From: Poindextera sp036494815
Lineage (GTDB): Bacteria > Pseudomonadota > Alphaproteobacteria > Caulobacterales > Caulobacteraceae
Direction: 5' to 3'
Length of the DNA: 64,000 bases
Assembly: GCA_036494815.1 (NCBI GenBank)
Contig: DASXNV010000112.1
Coordinates: forward strand, 39,621-103,620
Of this stretch, positions 46,630 through 58,958 are shown in pieces; the stretch's first letter is position 1, and every line of letters begins with the position of its first letter. Made by a program: the position numbers and the translations under genes. The notes beneath the pieces were generated by a model. It saw only the letters and a list, made by a program, of their open reading frames with translations. It was not told where the DNA came from and ran no database searches.

Positions 46630-48201
46630 CTAGCCCACCTTCCGATCCCTCCCCGCCCAGTGCGGCGCCCTCAGTTCCCGTCGCAGCACCTTGCCCGACG
46701 GATTGCGCGGCAGCACCGCGATGAACTCCACCGTCTTGGGGCATTTGTAGCCGGCGATGCGCGAGCGGCAGTGGGCGATCAGGTCGGCGGGGGTGGCGTG
46801 GGCGCCGGAGCGCAGGACGACAATGGCCTTGACCGCCTCGCCCCAGCGGTTGTCGGGCACGCCGATCACGGCCGCATCGGCCACCGCGTGGTGGCTGAAC
46901 AGGGCGTTCTCCACCTCGGCCGGATAGACGTTCTCGCCGCCAGAGACGATCATGTCCTTCACCCGGTCGTGGATATAGAGATAGCCGTCGTCGTCGAAAT
47001 AGCCGGCGTCGCCGGATTTGAACCAGCCCTCGGCGTCGATAGCCTCGGCGGTGGCCTCCGGCCGATTCCAATAACCCTTCATCACCCCCTTGGCGCGAAT
47101 CTGGATCTCGCCGACCTCGCCTGCCTCGGCGATGGCGCCGTCCGGGCGCACGACCCGCAATTCCACGCCGTTCAGCGCGCGGCCGCAGGCCCTGAGCTTG
47201 CCGCGCCGGGGATTGTGGTCCTCGGGTCCCAGCATGGCGCCCATGCCGATGGTCTCGGTCAGGCCGTAAAGCTGGGTGAAGGTGGCGTTGAATCGCTCGG
47301 CGGCCCTGAGCAGCACGTCCTCGGCGATGGGCGAGGCGCCATAGAACAGGCGCTCCAGATGGTAGACGTCCGCCGTCTCGATCCCGGGAGTCTGCAGCAG
47401 CATGTTGATCACCGCCGGCACCAGGAAGGCGTAGGCGATGCGTTCCTCCACCAGGATGGTCAACAGCGACACTGGCGCGATCTCGCGCAGCACCACGTTG
47501 CGGCAGCCCTGCAGCAGGCCCAGCAGGCCGACATTGGTCCCGGCCACATGGAACAGCGGCATGGCCACCAGCACCGGCTTGTCGGGGTCGAAATTGGCCC
47601 AGGCGCCCTCCACCGAAGCTGTGAAGACTCCCTCGAAATTGGCCTCGGTCAGCTGCACGCCCTTGGGCAGGCCGGTCGTGCCGGAGGTGTAGAGCTGGAT
47701 GACGTCGTCGTCAGCCAGCAAGGGCAAGCCAGGATCGGTGTCGGGATAGGCGCCGATCCAGTCGTTGAACGCCGGCCAGCGCGCATGCCCCGCCTCGAAC
47801 TGAATCAGTCGGTGCAGGTCGGGGCAGTTGGAGACGATCATGTCCACCACGCCCTCGAAATCGGCGCCGCAGACCAGAAGCTTGGCCCCCGCGTCCTTGA
47901 GGATGAAGGCGATCTCCGGCGGCGCCAGGCGCCAGTTGACCGGGGCCAGGCACACCCGCGCCTTCACCGCCCCGAACCACAGCACAAAGAAGTCTTCGTT
48001 GTTCTTGGCCAGACAGGCGATGCGCTCTCCTGGCCGCACCCCGGCGCTGATCAGGGCGTGGGCGCACTGGTTGGTGCGGCGGTCGAACTCGGCATAGCTG
48101 ATTTCACGCCCCTCGCAGGCCAGGGCGATGGCGTCGGGGCGCAGCTTGGCTTGGGCGCGCGGAATATCCGCCACTGTGTGGACGACGTCGGGATCGTACA
48201 T
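46630..48201 (-). CDS. Acyl-CoA synthetase (AMP-binding family)
   Basis: 523 residues activating a carboxylic acid to its CoA thioester through an adenylate. P-loop YTSGTTGLPKG, adenine motif QLYGLTETIG, hinge region SGDAGYFDDDGYLYIHDR and catalytic Lys in SGKVLRREL. The ATG at 48201 has GGGAGG just upstream. The fatty-acid chain length it prefers is not evident. A single gene, convergent with the GNAT gene. Confidence 0.93.
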   Translation of the reverse strand: MYDPDVVHTVADIPRAQAKLRPDAIALACEGREISYAEFDRRTNQCAHALISAGVRPGERIACLAKNNEDFFVLWFGAVKARVCLAPVNWRLAPPEIAFILKDAGAKLLVCGADFEGVVDMIVSNCPDLHRLIQFEAGHARWPAFNDWIGAYPDTDPGLPLLADDDVIQLYTSGTTGLPKGVQLTEANFEGVFTASVEGAWANFDPDKPVLVAMPLFHVAGTNVGLLGLLQGCRNVVLREIAPVSLLTILVEERIAYAFLVPAVINMLLQTPGIETADVYHLERLFYGASPIAEDVLLRAAERFNATFTQLYGLTETIGMGAMLGPEDHNPRRGKLRACGRALNGVELRVVRPDGAIAEAGEVGEIQIRAKGVMKGYWNRPEATAEAIDAEGWFKSGDAGYFDDDGYLYIHDRVKDMIVSGGENVYPAEVENALFSHHAVADAAVIGVPDNRWGEAVKAIVVLRSGAHATPADLIAHCRSRIAGYKCPKTVEFIAVLPRNPSGKVLRRELRAPHWAGRDRKVG

Positions 48202-48408
48202 GGGCCTCCCACTGAACTGACCCCCGATCCTTAGGCTGTCGGGCGGTTTCACCGAAGGTTCCACAAGGCCGGACGCCCGTCCAGCGTCCCTCGCCGTAAA
48301 CCCCCGTGACGAGATCACACTTGCACGATCCGCGCAGCCCCTGGCAGATGGAGGCATTGACGCCTGCTCTTGCGCGCATTTCTCGCGCGCCTTTTGAAAG
48401 ATTTGACC

Positions 48409-49377
48409 TTGACCATTTCCGTCCCGGCGCCCGGCGCGCCGAACGCAGATCCGCTATCGTCTGTCGACACCATCATCGAAGGGCTGGCCAGTGTCGGCTA
48501 CATCGCCTCGCGCCGCATCGCCACCGCCCTGTTCATGGCCTCGCACCTGCAAAAGCCGATCCTGGTGGAGGGGTCTGCCGGCGTGGGCAAGACCGAGTTG
48601 GCCCTGTCCACCGCCGCCCTCCTCGGCCTGCCGCTGATCCGCATGCAGTGCTACGAGGGCCTGGACGAGTCCAAGGCCCTGTATGAGTGGAAATACGGCA
48701 AGCAGCTGCTCTACACCCAGCTGCTGAAGGACCGCATGGGCGAGGCCCTGGGCGAGACCACCACCATGGACGAGGCCATGGACCGCCTGCATGGCATGGG
48801 CGACCTGTTCTTCTCCGAGCCCTTCCTCGAGCCGCGTCCCCTGTTGCGGGCCCTGCGCGAGGACGGCGGCGCAGTGCTGCTGATCGACGAGGTCGACAAG
48901 TCCGACGAGGCGTTCGAGGCCTTCCTGCTGGAGATCCTCTCGGCCTATCAGGTCTCGGTGCCGGAGTTGGGCGTGATCAAGGCCAAGACCCCGCCGATCG
49001 TGTTTTTGACCTCCAACAATGTCCGCGACCTGGGCGATGCGCTCAAGCGCCGCTGCCTGCACCTGCACATCCCCCTGCCCGACGCCAAGCTTGAGGAGCG
49101 GATCGTCGCCACCCGCGTGCCGGGGGTGGAGGAAGCCCTAAACAAGCAGCTGGTCGGCTTCGTCCAGTCCCTGCGCCACCTGGATCTGCGCAAGTCGCCG
49201 TCGATCTCCGAGACGGTGGATTGGGCGCGGGTGCTGCTGCTGCTGCACGCCCACGCCCTGGAGACGGACATGGTCCGCGACACCCTCAATGTGCTGCTGA
49301 AGTTCGAACAGGACATTGTCGCGGTGGAGCCGCAGATCGCCGAGCTGATCCGTATGCCGCTGAAGACTGTCGGTTAA
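48409..49377 (+). CDS. MoxR-family AAA+ ATPase
   Basis: About 322 residues. Walker A VEGSAGVGKTE, Walker B AVLLIDEVDKSD, sensor-1 FLTSNN and arginine-finger region LKRRCLHLHI. MoxR/CoxD/CbbQ-type ATPases remodel or load cofactors into an enzyme with the help of a VWA protein, and such a gene follows 33 bp downstream. The start is uncertain: TTG 48409 is taken, while TTG 48403 or 48370 are possible; no ATG is available before Walker A region residues. Confidence 0.9.
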   Translation: MTISVPAPGAPNADPLSSVDTIIEGLASVGYIASRRIATALFMASHLQKPILVEGSAGVGKTELALSTAALLGLPLIRMQCYEGLDESKALYEWKYGKQLLYTQLLKDRMGEALGETTTMDEAMDRLHGMGDLFFSEPFLEPRPLLRALREDGGAVLLIDEVDKSDEAFEAFLLEILSAYQVSVPELGVIKAKTPPIVFLTSNNVRDLGDALKRRCLHLHIPLPDAKLEERIVATRVPGVEEALNKQLVGFVQSLRHLDLRKSPSISETVDWARVLLLLHAHALETDMVRDTLNVLLKFEQDIVAVEPQIAELIRMPLKTVG

Positions 49378-49410
49378 GAAGATGATGCGGCGCGGCCAGG
49401 CGAAGCTCTG

Positions 49411-50760
49411 ATGCAACGCACCCTCGAAAGCTTCCTGCGAGCCCTGCGCGCCGTGGAGGTGCGAGTCTCGCCGGCCGAGGCGATCGACGCGCACCAGGCG
49501 GTGCAGTTGGTGGGCTATGCCGATCGCACCCTGCTGAAAGACGCGCTGTGCGCCACCTTGGCCAAGACGGCCGAAGAGGTTGGCCGGTTCGAAACCTGCT
49601 TCGAGACCTTCTTCCGCCGCGACGAGTTCAAACCAGGCAAGCCGGAGACCGGCGACAGCGAGGCCTCGCCCTCGCCCGGCGGGGCCGAGAGCGAGTCCGA
49701 CCTCGCCCAGATGCTGTTGCAGAACGACGCCGCGGGCCTGGTCCAGGCCATGGAGGCCGCCGCCGAGCGCGCCGGCGTGGCCGAAATCCGCCTGTCCAGC
49801 CAGCGCCGGCTGCTCACCCGGCGCATGCTCGACGAGATGGGACTGAAGGACCTGGAACGGCTGATCGGCGAGGCCCAGCGCGCCGACGATCCACAACGCC
49901 AGGCGCTGGCCCAGAAGCTGGCTCAACGGCGACAAGCTTTGTTCGACGAAGCCGGCCACTATGTGGAACGCCAGCACGACCTCTATGCCAGCGAAAGCGG
50001 CCTGCGCCTGCGCGAGCAGATCCTGGCCGACGAACGGCTCACGGCCATGGACCCGCACGAAATCGGGACCATGCAGACCCTGGTCCGCCGCATGGCCAAG
50101 CGCCTGGCGTCCCGCTACAGCCGCCAACAGCGCCGGGCCAAGAAGGGCAAACTGGACGTGCGCCGCACCCTGCGCCGCAGCATGGGCCACGGGGGCGTGC
50201 CGTTCGAGATCGTCTGGAAGCACGAGACCATCGAAAAGCCCAAGATCGTCGCCCTCTGCGACGTGTCCGGCTCGGTGGCTTCGGCCGCGCGCTTCCTGCT
50301 GCTGTTCCTCTATAGCCTGCACGAGGTGGTCGAGCGGCTGGACGCCTTCGCCTTTTCCAACCATCTGGTCCCGGTCGGCGACATCCTGGAGGACGAACAG
50401 GTCGAGGGGGCCATCGCCGCCGTCCTGGCCCGCATCGGCATGCGCTCCACCGACTATGGCCAGGCGCTGGAGGACTTCTGCGCCCTGCACTTGAACGAAC
50501 TCGACCGCCACACCACGGTGATCATCCTTGGCGACGCGCGTTCCAACTACGTCAATCCCCGCATCGACCTGATGCGCCAGGTGCAGGAGCGGGCGCGGGC
50601 AGTGATCTGGCTCAATCCCGAACCGGAAACCTTCTGGAACCGGGGGGATTCCGAGATGGAGCGCTATCGCCGTTTCTGCCACGTGGCCAAGACCTGCAAC
50701 ACGCTGAACGAGCTGGAGCGGATCATCGACGACGTATTGAGAACCTATTTGCCAAAATAG
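49411..50760 (+). CDS. VWA-domain protein, CoxE-like
   Basis: 449 residues. The N-terminal half is helical and charged (about 1-260); the C-terminal half is a von Willebrand A domain with MIDAS motif DVSGSVASA at about 285 and a downstream TTVIILGDARSNY. Works as the partner of the MoxR ATPase before it. In CO dehydrogenase clusters the equivalent pair is CoxD/CoxE. No oxidoreductase substrate gene is nearby, so the client is unknown. Confidence 0.9.
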   Translation: MQRTLESFLRALRAVEVRVSPAEAIDAHQAVQLVGYADRTLLKDALCATLAKTAEEVGRFETCFETFFRRDEFKPGKPETGDSEASPSPGGAESESDLAQMLLQNDAAGLVQAMEAAAERAGVAEIRLSSQRRLLTRRMLDEMGLKDLERLIGEAQRADDPQRQALAQKLAQRRQALFDEAGHYVERQHDLYASESGLRLREQILADERLTAMDPHEIGTMQTLVRRMAKRLASRYSRQQRRAKKGKLDVRRTLRRSMGHGGVPFEIVWKHETIEKPKIVALCDVSGSVASAARFLLLFLYSLHEVVERLDAFAFSNHLVPVGDILEDEQVEGAIAAVLARIGMRSTDYGQALEDFCALHLNELDRHTTVIILGDARSNYVNPRIDLMRQVQERARAVIWLNPEPETFWNRGDSEMERYRRFCHVAKTCNTLNELERIIDDVLRTYLPK

Positions 50761-50798
50761 GCTGCCCTCCTGTCAGGGGATGGCAGTATCGCGCGCAA

Positions 50799-50813
50799 GT
50801 TCCCATTATGTTC
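50799..50813 (+). promoter_or_regulatory. LexA (SOS) box of uvrA
   Basis: GTTC-CCATTAT-GTTC, a perfect direct repeat GTTC-N7-GTTC, the known alphaproteobacterial LexA operator. It lies 79 bp upstream of the uvrA ATG. Confidence 0.9.
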
Positions 50814-50891
50814 TTGCTGCGCTCCAGACTCCCGCTATTACATTAGACGGCTTGACCGCCCGCTTCCGGGGTGGCCCCTGCGAGCATCCTT

Positions 50892-53792
<2,901 letters not shown>

Positions 53793-53833
53793 GGGCGTAG
53801 CGGCGTCCGCTTGGCGCCCAGTTCCTTTCTCCA

Positions 53834-53956
53834 TCCTCATCGTCGTGCTTGTCACGACGATTCATCCCTGAAAACCTGTCGGTGGTCACGGACGACCCCG
53901 CTGCTCACCGGCGCTGGTCAGGGATGGATAGCCGGCACGACGGCCGGCTATGACGG
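53834..53956. repeat. Imperfect inverted-repeat intergenic element (copy 2)
   Basis: The left arm, 53834-53871, ends TTCATCCCTGA; the right arm, 53918-53956, begins TCAGGGATGGATAGCCGG. The inner ends pair well, while the outer parts match loosely (TCAT/ATGA ends with palindromic GC cores). It fills most of the 278-bp gap between uvrA and the glutathione transferase gene, which holds no gene. Confidence 0.65.
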
Positions 53957-54070
53957 AAAGCTGGCGTCCAGCCATTTCAGACGCGCCGCCGCACTAGATT
54001 CAAACAACCGTTTCAATTAAAGACTTTCCCATGCCCGGCGTCAGACCGGGCGGTCAGTGGAGGGATTCCC

Positions 54071-54682
54071 ATGAAGCTTTACGGCGCGCCCAATCCGGCG
54101 CCGAATCCGCGCCGGGTGCGTATCTTCCTCGCGGAAAAGGGCGTCGACCTGCCCGAAACCCTGGTCGACATGCGCAAGCGCGAGCACAAGTCGCCCGAAT
54201 TTCGCGCCAAGAACTCCTTGGGCCAGATCCCGACCCTGGAACTGGAGGATGGGACCACCATCTCCGAAACCGTCGCCATCTGTCGCTATTTCGAAGAGCT
54301 GCACCCGACGCCGCCCCTGTTCGGCACCACCGCCCTGGAAAAGGCCATGGTGGACATGTGGGTGCGTCGCGCCGAGTTCGTGCTGATGACTCCGGTGGGC
54401 ATGTTCTGGCGCCACGCCCATCCTTATACCGCCGCCCTGCTTACCCAGTTCACCGAGTTTGGCGAGTCCAACCGCGAGCACGTGGCCGGGGCCATGCGCT
54501 GGTTCAACCGCGAACTGCAAAGCCGCGACTATCTGGCCGGTGAGGCTTTCACCATGGCTGACATTTGCCTGCTGACCACCATCGACTTCGCCAACTGGAT
54601 CGGGCTGGAGACTCCAGAGGACCACACCCACCTACGTGCTTGGCACGAGCGTGTCAGCGCCCGGCCTAGCGCAACGGCTTAG
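54071..54682 (+). CDS. Glutathione S-transferase family protein
   Basis: 203 residues. Thioredoxin-like domain with MKLYGAPNPAPNPRRVRIFLAEKG, cis-Pro loop QIPTLEL and ISETVAICRYFEE (glutathione gamma-Glu site). The C-terminal helical domain contains FTMADICLLTTIDF. Different from the transferase at 9843. GGAGG lies before the ATG. Its 3' end overlaps the convergent membrane-protein gene by 4 bp. Confidence 0.93.
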   Translation: MKLYGAPNPAPNPRRVRIFLAEKGVDLPETLVDMRKREHKSPEFRAKNSLGQIPTLELEDGTTISETVAICRYFEELHPTPPLFGTTALEKAMVDMWVRRAEFVLMTPVGMFWRHAHPYTAALLTQFTEFGESNREHVAGAMRWFNRELQSRDYLAGEAFTMADICLLTTIDFANWIGLETPEDHTHLRAWHERVSARPSATA

Positions 54683-55554
54683 GGCTCGATCAGCTCACGG
54701 TAGGCCTCGGCGGACGGCGCGGTCAGGATCACGGTGAAGCAGGTCAACACCACGGCCGCGCCGGCCGAACTGAACAGGCCGAGCAGGAAGATCACCGGTC
54801 CGGCCCAGGCGCCGTAGTCGGCCAGGTTGAGGCCGCTCAGATGTACGCCCACCTGGATCACCGTCTTGGCGATCTCCATCATCACCACCAGGGCCAGCCA
54901 CAACAAGAAGGCCATCACATAGGCCCAGCAGAGCGGCCAGAAGCGTCCCTTGGTCAGCTCCCAGGATTTGAACACCTGCACCCGCCGCTCGGAGAAGGTG
55001 ATCGCCCCGGCGAGCGACAACCGCACCAGGATCCAGATCACCACCGCCACCGAGGCGAGGATCACCGCATCACCCAGCAGGGCGACGAACGGAGAGCCGA
55101 TCACCCCCACCGTGGTGCCGATCAGCAGCGCCACCAAGGCCACGACGAACAGGGCCGCCGTCCAGATCAGAGAGATCAGCAGGTTCAGTCCAACCATGCG
55201 AACTTCGTCGGCCCCCAGGCGCATATAGCCATTGCGCGCATTGGCCGGATCGAGCACGGCTCGATAGACCGCGCAGGTGAAGATGGCCTGGAACACCAGA
55301 TTGACCGGCACGCCGGCGGCGAAGAACGGCCACATGCGCCCGGCCATGGGCCAGAAGGCGTCCGAGTCGGACTTGACCCGCTGAAGTTCGGCCAAAAGCT
55401 CGGCGGAATGCGGCCCCAGGGTCAATTCGGCCAGCCGGCCCAGCAGGATAGTGAAGCCGAAATAGGCCAGGCCCCAGATCACTACCGCACGCGACCTCAG
55501 TCGCGTCAGGCGAAGGCCTTCGGTGGCCGCCTCGGTGGGTGAAAAATGGCTCAT
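54679..55554 (-). CDS. Polytopic membrane protein, paralogue 1
   Basis: 291 residues with about six hydrophobic helices after a short cytosolic N-terminus (FSPTEAATEGLRL). The segment FQAIFTCAVYRAVLDPANARNGYMRLGADE resembles the membrane-domain family seen in GDPD-associated proteins, but no catalytic residues are visible. Clearly paralogous to the next gene upstream on the minus strand. Function unknown. Confidence 0.8.
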   Translation of the reverse strand: MSHFSPTEAATEGLRLTRLRSRAVVIWGLAYFGFTILLGRLAELTLGPHSAELLAELQRVKSDSDAFWPMAGRMWPFFAAGVPVNLVFQAIFTCAVYRAVLDPANARNGYMRLGADEVRMVGLNLLISLIWTAALFVVALVALLIGTTVGVIGSPFVALLGDAVILASVAVVIWILVRLSLAGAITFSERRVQVFKSWELTKGRFWPLCWAYVMAFLLWLALVVMMEIAKTVIQVGVHLSGLNLADYGAWAGPVIFLLGLFSSAGAAVVLTCFTVILTAPSAEAYRELIEP

Positions 55555-55667
55555 CGTCTCGGTCCATAGCCGAGTCGAGGCCCGGCGTATCCTTCAGCTT
55601 GGGCGTGGTCCGCCGTTTGTAAAGACGCCCAGGCAATCTGTTCGATGAACCGGCGAATTTGCCACAG

Positions 55668-56609
55668 TCACGGCCGCGCTTCAGCCGCCTCTGACGCTAG
55701 GCCCGGCGCGATCGCCCGGTAGACTGTCGCGAAGGGCGCGATCAGGATCGCGCTCGCCGCGCCAGCGAACAGGCACAACAGAGCCGTGCCCACCGCGATC
55801 CAGGGCGCCAGGCTGCCGAGCCAGGCGGCAGGGTCGCTGCGGGCGCCGAGAGCGGCCATGTTGGGCAACCAATGCCCGCCTATGGCGATCAGAATCGCCG
55901 CGCCGACCACGCTCAACACCACGATCTCCAACAGCCAGATCAGCGCCATGGCGATCAGCCCGGTCCCGAGCAGCGGCAAAACCCGCCCCCGGGTCGCCGC
56001 CCAGGACTCGAACAGACGAAACTCGCGCGCCGCGAAGGACATGGGCACAGCCAGGCAGAAGCGCAGCGCGACCCATATGGCGCCGCCAGCCAACGCGGAG
56101 ACGGCGATCACGCCGATCAGCACCCAAGTCCCAGGGCCGACAGTCCCGCGCAGGATCAAGGCCGCCGCCCCGACGGGAATCGCCAGGACTATGATCGCGG
56201 TGAGCACGGCCACAGCCACGAGCAGACCGAGGACGAACGTCACCAGCCCGACCCACAGCTCCTGCATTCCAAGCCGCAAATAGCCAAAACGGCTCGCCTC
56301 CGGTTCCAGAACCGCACGGCAGATGGCGCTGCTGACCAGCGCCCTCGCCACCATGGGGCAGACCATCAAGGGCAGGTTTATCAGCTGCACTCGTGTCATC
56401 ATGGCCATCACGGCGGGATCGTTCGGTGCGGCGCCGGGCGAAATGTGGGTGAGGGCGCTGAAATCCGGCATGATCAAGAGCCAGAACCCGATCGCGGGCA
56501 GACCATAGATGACCAGGTAGGTCAGCCCCCAGAGGAACACCGCCCCTGGCCGGCGGCCGATCAACCCAAGGCCAGACACTCCAGCCTCGCCGACGGAAAA
56601 ATCGCTCAT
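55668..56609 (-). CDS. Polytopic membrane protein, paralogue 2
   Basis: 313 residues, about six to seven helices. It shares with the preceding entry the N-terminal FSVGEAGVSGLGL pattern, the AICRAVLEPEASRFGYLRLGMQE block, a LFESWAATRGRVLPL block and the final ATVYRAI motif at matching places. The 113-bp gap and common orientation suggest one unit born by tandem duplication. No known function. Confidence 0.8.
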   Translation of the reverse strand: MSDFSVGEAGVSGLGLIGRRPGAVFLWGLTYLVIYGLPAIGFWLLIMPDFSALTHISPGAAPNDPAVMAMMTRVQLINLPLMVCPMVARALVSSAICRAVLEPEASRFGYLRLGMQELWVGLVTFVLGLLVAVAVLTAIIVLAIPVGAAALILRGTVGPGTWVLIGVIAVSALAGGAIWVALRFCLAVPMSFAAREFRLFESWAATRGRVLPLLGTGLIAMALIWLLEIVVLSVVGAAILIAIGGHWLPNMAALGARSDPAAWLGSLAPWIAVGTALLCLFAGAASAILIAPFATVYRAIAPGLASEAAEARP

Positions 56610-56713
56610 CCGTTCCCCCCTGGTCGCCCGGGCGATAGATCGTGCGGAATCACGCCCTGAGGTGGAGCTTAGTCACTCTTTCGCCCATCGCCGTAGCGGA
56701 TTATGACAGCGCC

Positions 56714-58114
56714 ATGTCCGACACCCCCATACACGTCATCGGCGGCGGCCTGGCCGGCAGCGAAGCCGCCTGGCAGATCGCCCAGGCCGGCGCCAAGGTC
56801 GTCCTGCACGAGATGCGCCCGCACCGCGGCACCGCGGCCCATCAGGGCGGCGACCTAGCCGAACTGGTCTGCTCCAATTCCTTCCGCTCCGACGACTGGG
56901 CCTATAACGCCGTGGGCCTGCTGCACGCCGAGATGCGCCGTTGCGGCTCGCTGATCCTGCGCCAGGCCGACGCCCATCAAGTCCCCGCCGGCGGCGCCCT
57001 GGCCGTGGACCGCGACGGCTTTGCTGGATCGGTGACTGCGGCTTTGGAGGCCCACCCCAATATCGCCATTGTCCGCGAGGAAATCGCCGGCGCCCCGCCC
57101 GCCGACTGGGACAGCGTGATCATCGCCACCGGCCCCCTCACCTCCCCAGCCTTGTCCGAGGCCGTGGGTAAACTGACTGGCGAGGAGCACCTGTCCTTTT
57201 TCGACGCCATCGCACCGATCGTGCATCTGGACACGGTGGACATGGACATCGCCTGGCGCCAGTCGCGCTATGACAAGGAAGGCCCTGGCGGCGACGCGGC
57301 CGCCTATATCAACTGCCCCATGGACAAGGAGCAGTACGAGGCCTTCATCGACGCCCTGCTGGCCGGCCCCAAAGCCGAGTTCAAGGACTGGGAGCAGGTT
57401 CCCTATTTCGACGGCTGCCTGCCCATCGAGGTGATGGCCGAGCGCGGCCGCGAGACACTGCGTCACGGGCCGATGAAGCCGGTGGGCCTGACCAATCCGC
57501 ATCAGCCCGACATCAAGGCCTGGGCCATCGTCCAGCTGCGCCAGGACAACGCCCTGGGCACCCTTTGGAACATGGTCGGTTTTCAGACCAAGCTGAAGCA
57601 CGGCGCCCAGACCGAGGTGTTCCGCACCATTCCCGGCCTGGAAAAGGCGGTGTTCGCGCGCCTGGGCGGCCTACACCGCAACACCTTCATCAACAGTCCG
57701 CGGGTGCTGGACGGCGCCCTGCGGCTGAAGGCCGATCCGCGCTTGCGTTTCGCCGGCCAGGTCACCGGGGTCGAGGGTTATGTTGAAAGCGCGGCCATTG
57801 GCCTGTTGGCGGGCCGCTTCGCCGGCGCCGAGCGCCTCGGCCAGCCAGTGACGGCGCCGCCGCCCACTACGGCCCTAGGCGCGCTGGTTGCGCATATCAC
57901 CGGCGGCCACCTGGCTGGAGGCGCCTTCCAGCCCATGAACATCAACTATGGCCTGTTGCCGCCGCTCGACGCACCCAAGCGCACCGCCGACGGCCGGCGC
58001 TTGCCGCCCAATGAGCGTGGCCGGGCCAAGAAACGGCTGATGAGCGAGCGGGCCATGGCTGATCTCGACGCCTGGCTCGGTGATGTGGTTCAGGAACAAG
58101 CCGTCGTGGCCTGA
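56714..58114 (+). CDS. trmFO: Methylenetetrahydrofolate-tRNA-(uracil-5-)-methyltransferase
   Basis: Forms m5U54 in the tRNA T-loop using methylene-THF and FADH2. 466 residues: FAD motif HVIGGGLAGSEAAWQ, VCSNSFRSDD, MVGFQTKLKHGAQ and the C-terminal GGAFQPMNINYGLLP. ATG 56714 is the start that places the Rossmann motif at residues 6-20; an extension to 56642 is improbable. Gene ends 4 bp from the convergent phytoene synthase-like gene. Confidence 0.96.
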   Translation: MSDTPIHVIGGGLAGSEAAWQIAQAGAKVVLHEMRPHRGTAAHQGGDLAELVCSNSFRSDDWAYNAVGLLHAEMRRCGSLILRQADAHQVPAGGALAVDRDGFAGSVTAALEAHPNIAIVREEIAGAPPADWDSVIIATGPLTSPALSEAVGKLTGEEHLSFFDAIAPIVHLDTVDMDIAWRQSRYDKEGPGGDAAAYINCPMDKEQYEAFIDALLAGPKAEFKDWEQVPYFDGCLPIEVMAERGRETLRHGPMKPVGLTNPHQPDIKAWAIVQLRQDNALGTLWNMVGFQTKLKHGAQTEVFRTIPGLEKAVFARLGGLHRNTFINSPRVLDGALRLKADPRLRFAGQVTGVEGYVESAAIGLLAGRFAGAERLGQPVTAPPPTTALGALVAHITGGHLAGGAFQPMNINYGLLPPLDAPKRTADGRRLPPNERGRAKKRLMSERAMADLDAWLGDVVQEQAVVA

Positions 58115-58118
58115 CGCC

Positions 58119-58832
58119 TCAGAGGCGTCCGGTCAGGGTCGCCCAGGTCAATCGGGCGCGTGATTCCAGCTCGCCTGGCGCGCGTCCCTTCAGCCTCGAA
58201 CCTACCAGGGTCAGATGGGCCACCGCCGGAAAGGCCTCGACGGCGACGCTGCGAGCCGCCATGCGGGCGCTGCCCAGGGCGCGCAGCCCCCGCTCCCGCG
58301 CCATCTCAACGGTCCAGTCGGGCGGCAGTCGGCTCGGATCGTGCCCCAGCAACGTCGCTAAGATGAGCGCAAGCGCCGCCGGTCTCAGGGGCGAACTATC
58401 GCCGTGGCCAAGTATGGCTAGAGCCAGGGCCAAGGGCGCACCGGCGATCCCGTCCGCATAGGCCTCCAGCGCGGCTTCGTCGGTGAAGGGCTCCCGGGCG
58501 ATACCGGCGAAGCGAGCCTCGATCATGGCCTCCAGCGGCCCAGCGGCCAGGTTTCGGCGAGCGACCGCTACACCCAGGGCGCTCAGGGTCGGATGGCCCC
58601 GCGCGGGCTTGCCAGCGAAGATCTCGTCAACCCCCTCGCGCCACCAGGTCAGGCGAATCTCGGCCATCATCGGCTCGTGGGTCACCTGGGGAACCCGTGC
58701 CAGTTCGTGGTCGAAACTATAGAGCGCGATCAAGTCGGCCCGGGCGGTTTCGTCGGCCACGAACCGACTGGCCAGCCAGCGGTCGGGATCAGCGCGCCGA
58801 ACCTGGGCGTCGAGGGTGTCGGCGATGTCCAT
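58119..58832 (-). CDS. Squalene/phytoene synthase-family protein, NDUFAF6-like
   Basis: 237 residues of the all-helical synthase fold (ALYSFDHELARVPQV, MAEIRLTWWREGVDEIF). The Asp-rich DxxxD motifs that bind diphosphate in true synthases are missing (LYSFDHEL instead of a DDxxD). This matches the NDUFAF6 group, which assists respiratory complex I assembly in mitochondria. It is therefore probably not an isoprenoid synthase. Confidence 0.82.
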   Translation of the reverse strand: MDIADTLDAQVRRADPDRWLASRFVADETARADLIALYSFDHELARVPQVTHEPMMAEIRLTWWREGVDEIFAGKPARGHPTLSALGVAVARRNLAAGPLEAMIEARFAGIAREPFTDEAALEAYADGIAGAPLALALAILGHGDSSPLRPAALALILATLLGHDPSRLPPDWTVEMARERGLRALGSARMAARSVAVEAFPAVAHLTLVGSRLKGRAPGELESRARLTWATLTGRL

Positions 58833-58860
58833 GGTCAGGTCACTGTATCAAGGCGAACGC

Positions 58861-58896
58861 AAAAGCGAGACCGAACTCCTGTGAATTCGGTCTCGC
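58861..58896 (-). terminator. Intrinsic terminator after the PuuD-like gene
   Basis: Minus-strand reading: stem GCGAGACCGAA paired perfectly with TTCGGTCTCGC (11 bp, ten-base loop), then TTTTGCG. It ends the gene at 58959-59561 and isolates it from the NDUFAF6-like gene downstream. Confidence 0.85.
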
Positions 58897-58958
58897 CTTG
58901 ACGCCTTTGGTTCGAACAGACGCCCGTGCTGAGCCGTCCTGCGGTCAGAGCCAGAGAT

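Noticed and set aside
46660..48234. 524-codon plus-strand frame opposite the acyl-CoA ligase
   Set aside because: Mirror frame of a gene with all AMP-binding motifs; its translation has no recognisable domain.
49138..50682. 514-codon minus-strand frame opposite the CoxE-like gene
   Set aside because: Antisense frame opposite a VWA protein with MIDAS motif; no ribosome site or family match.
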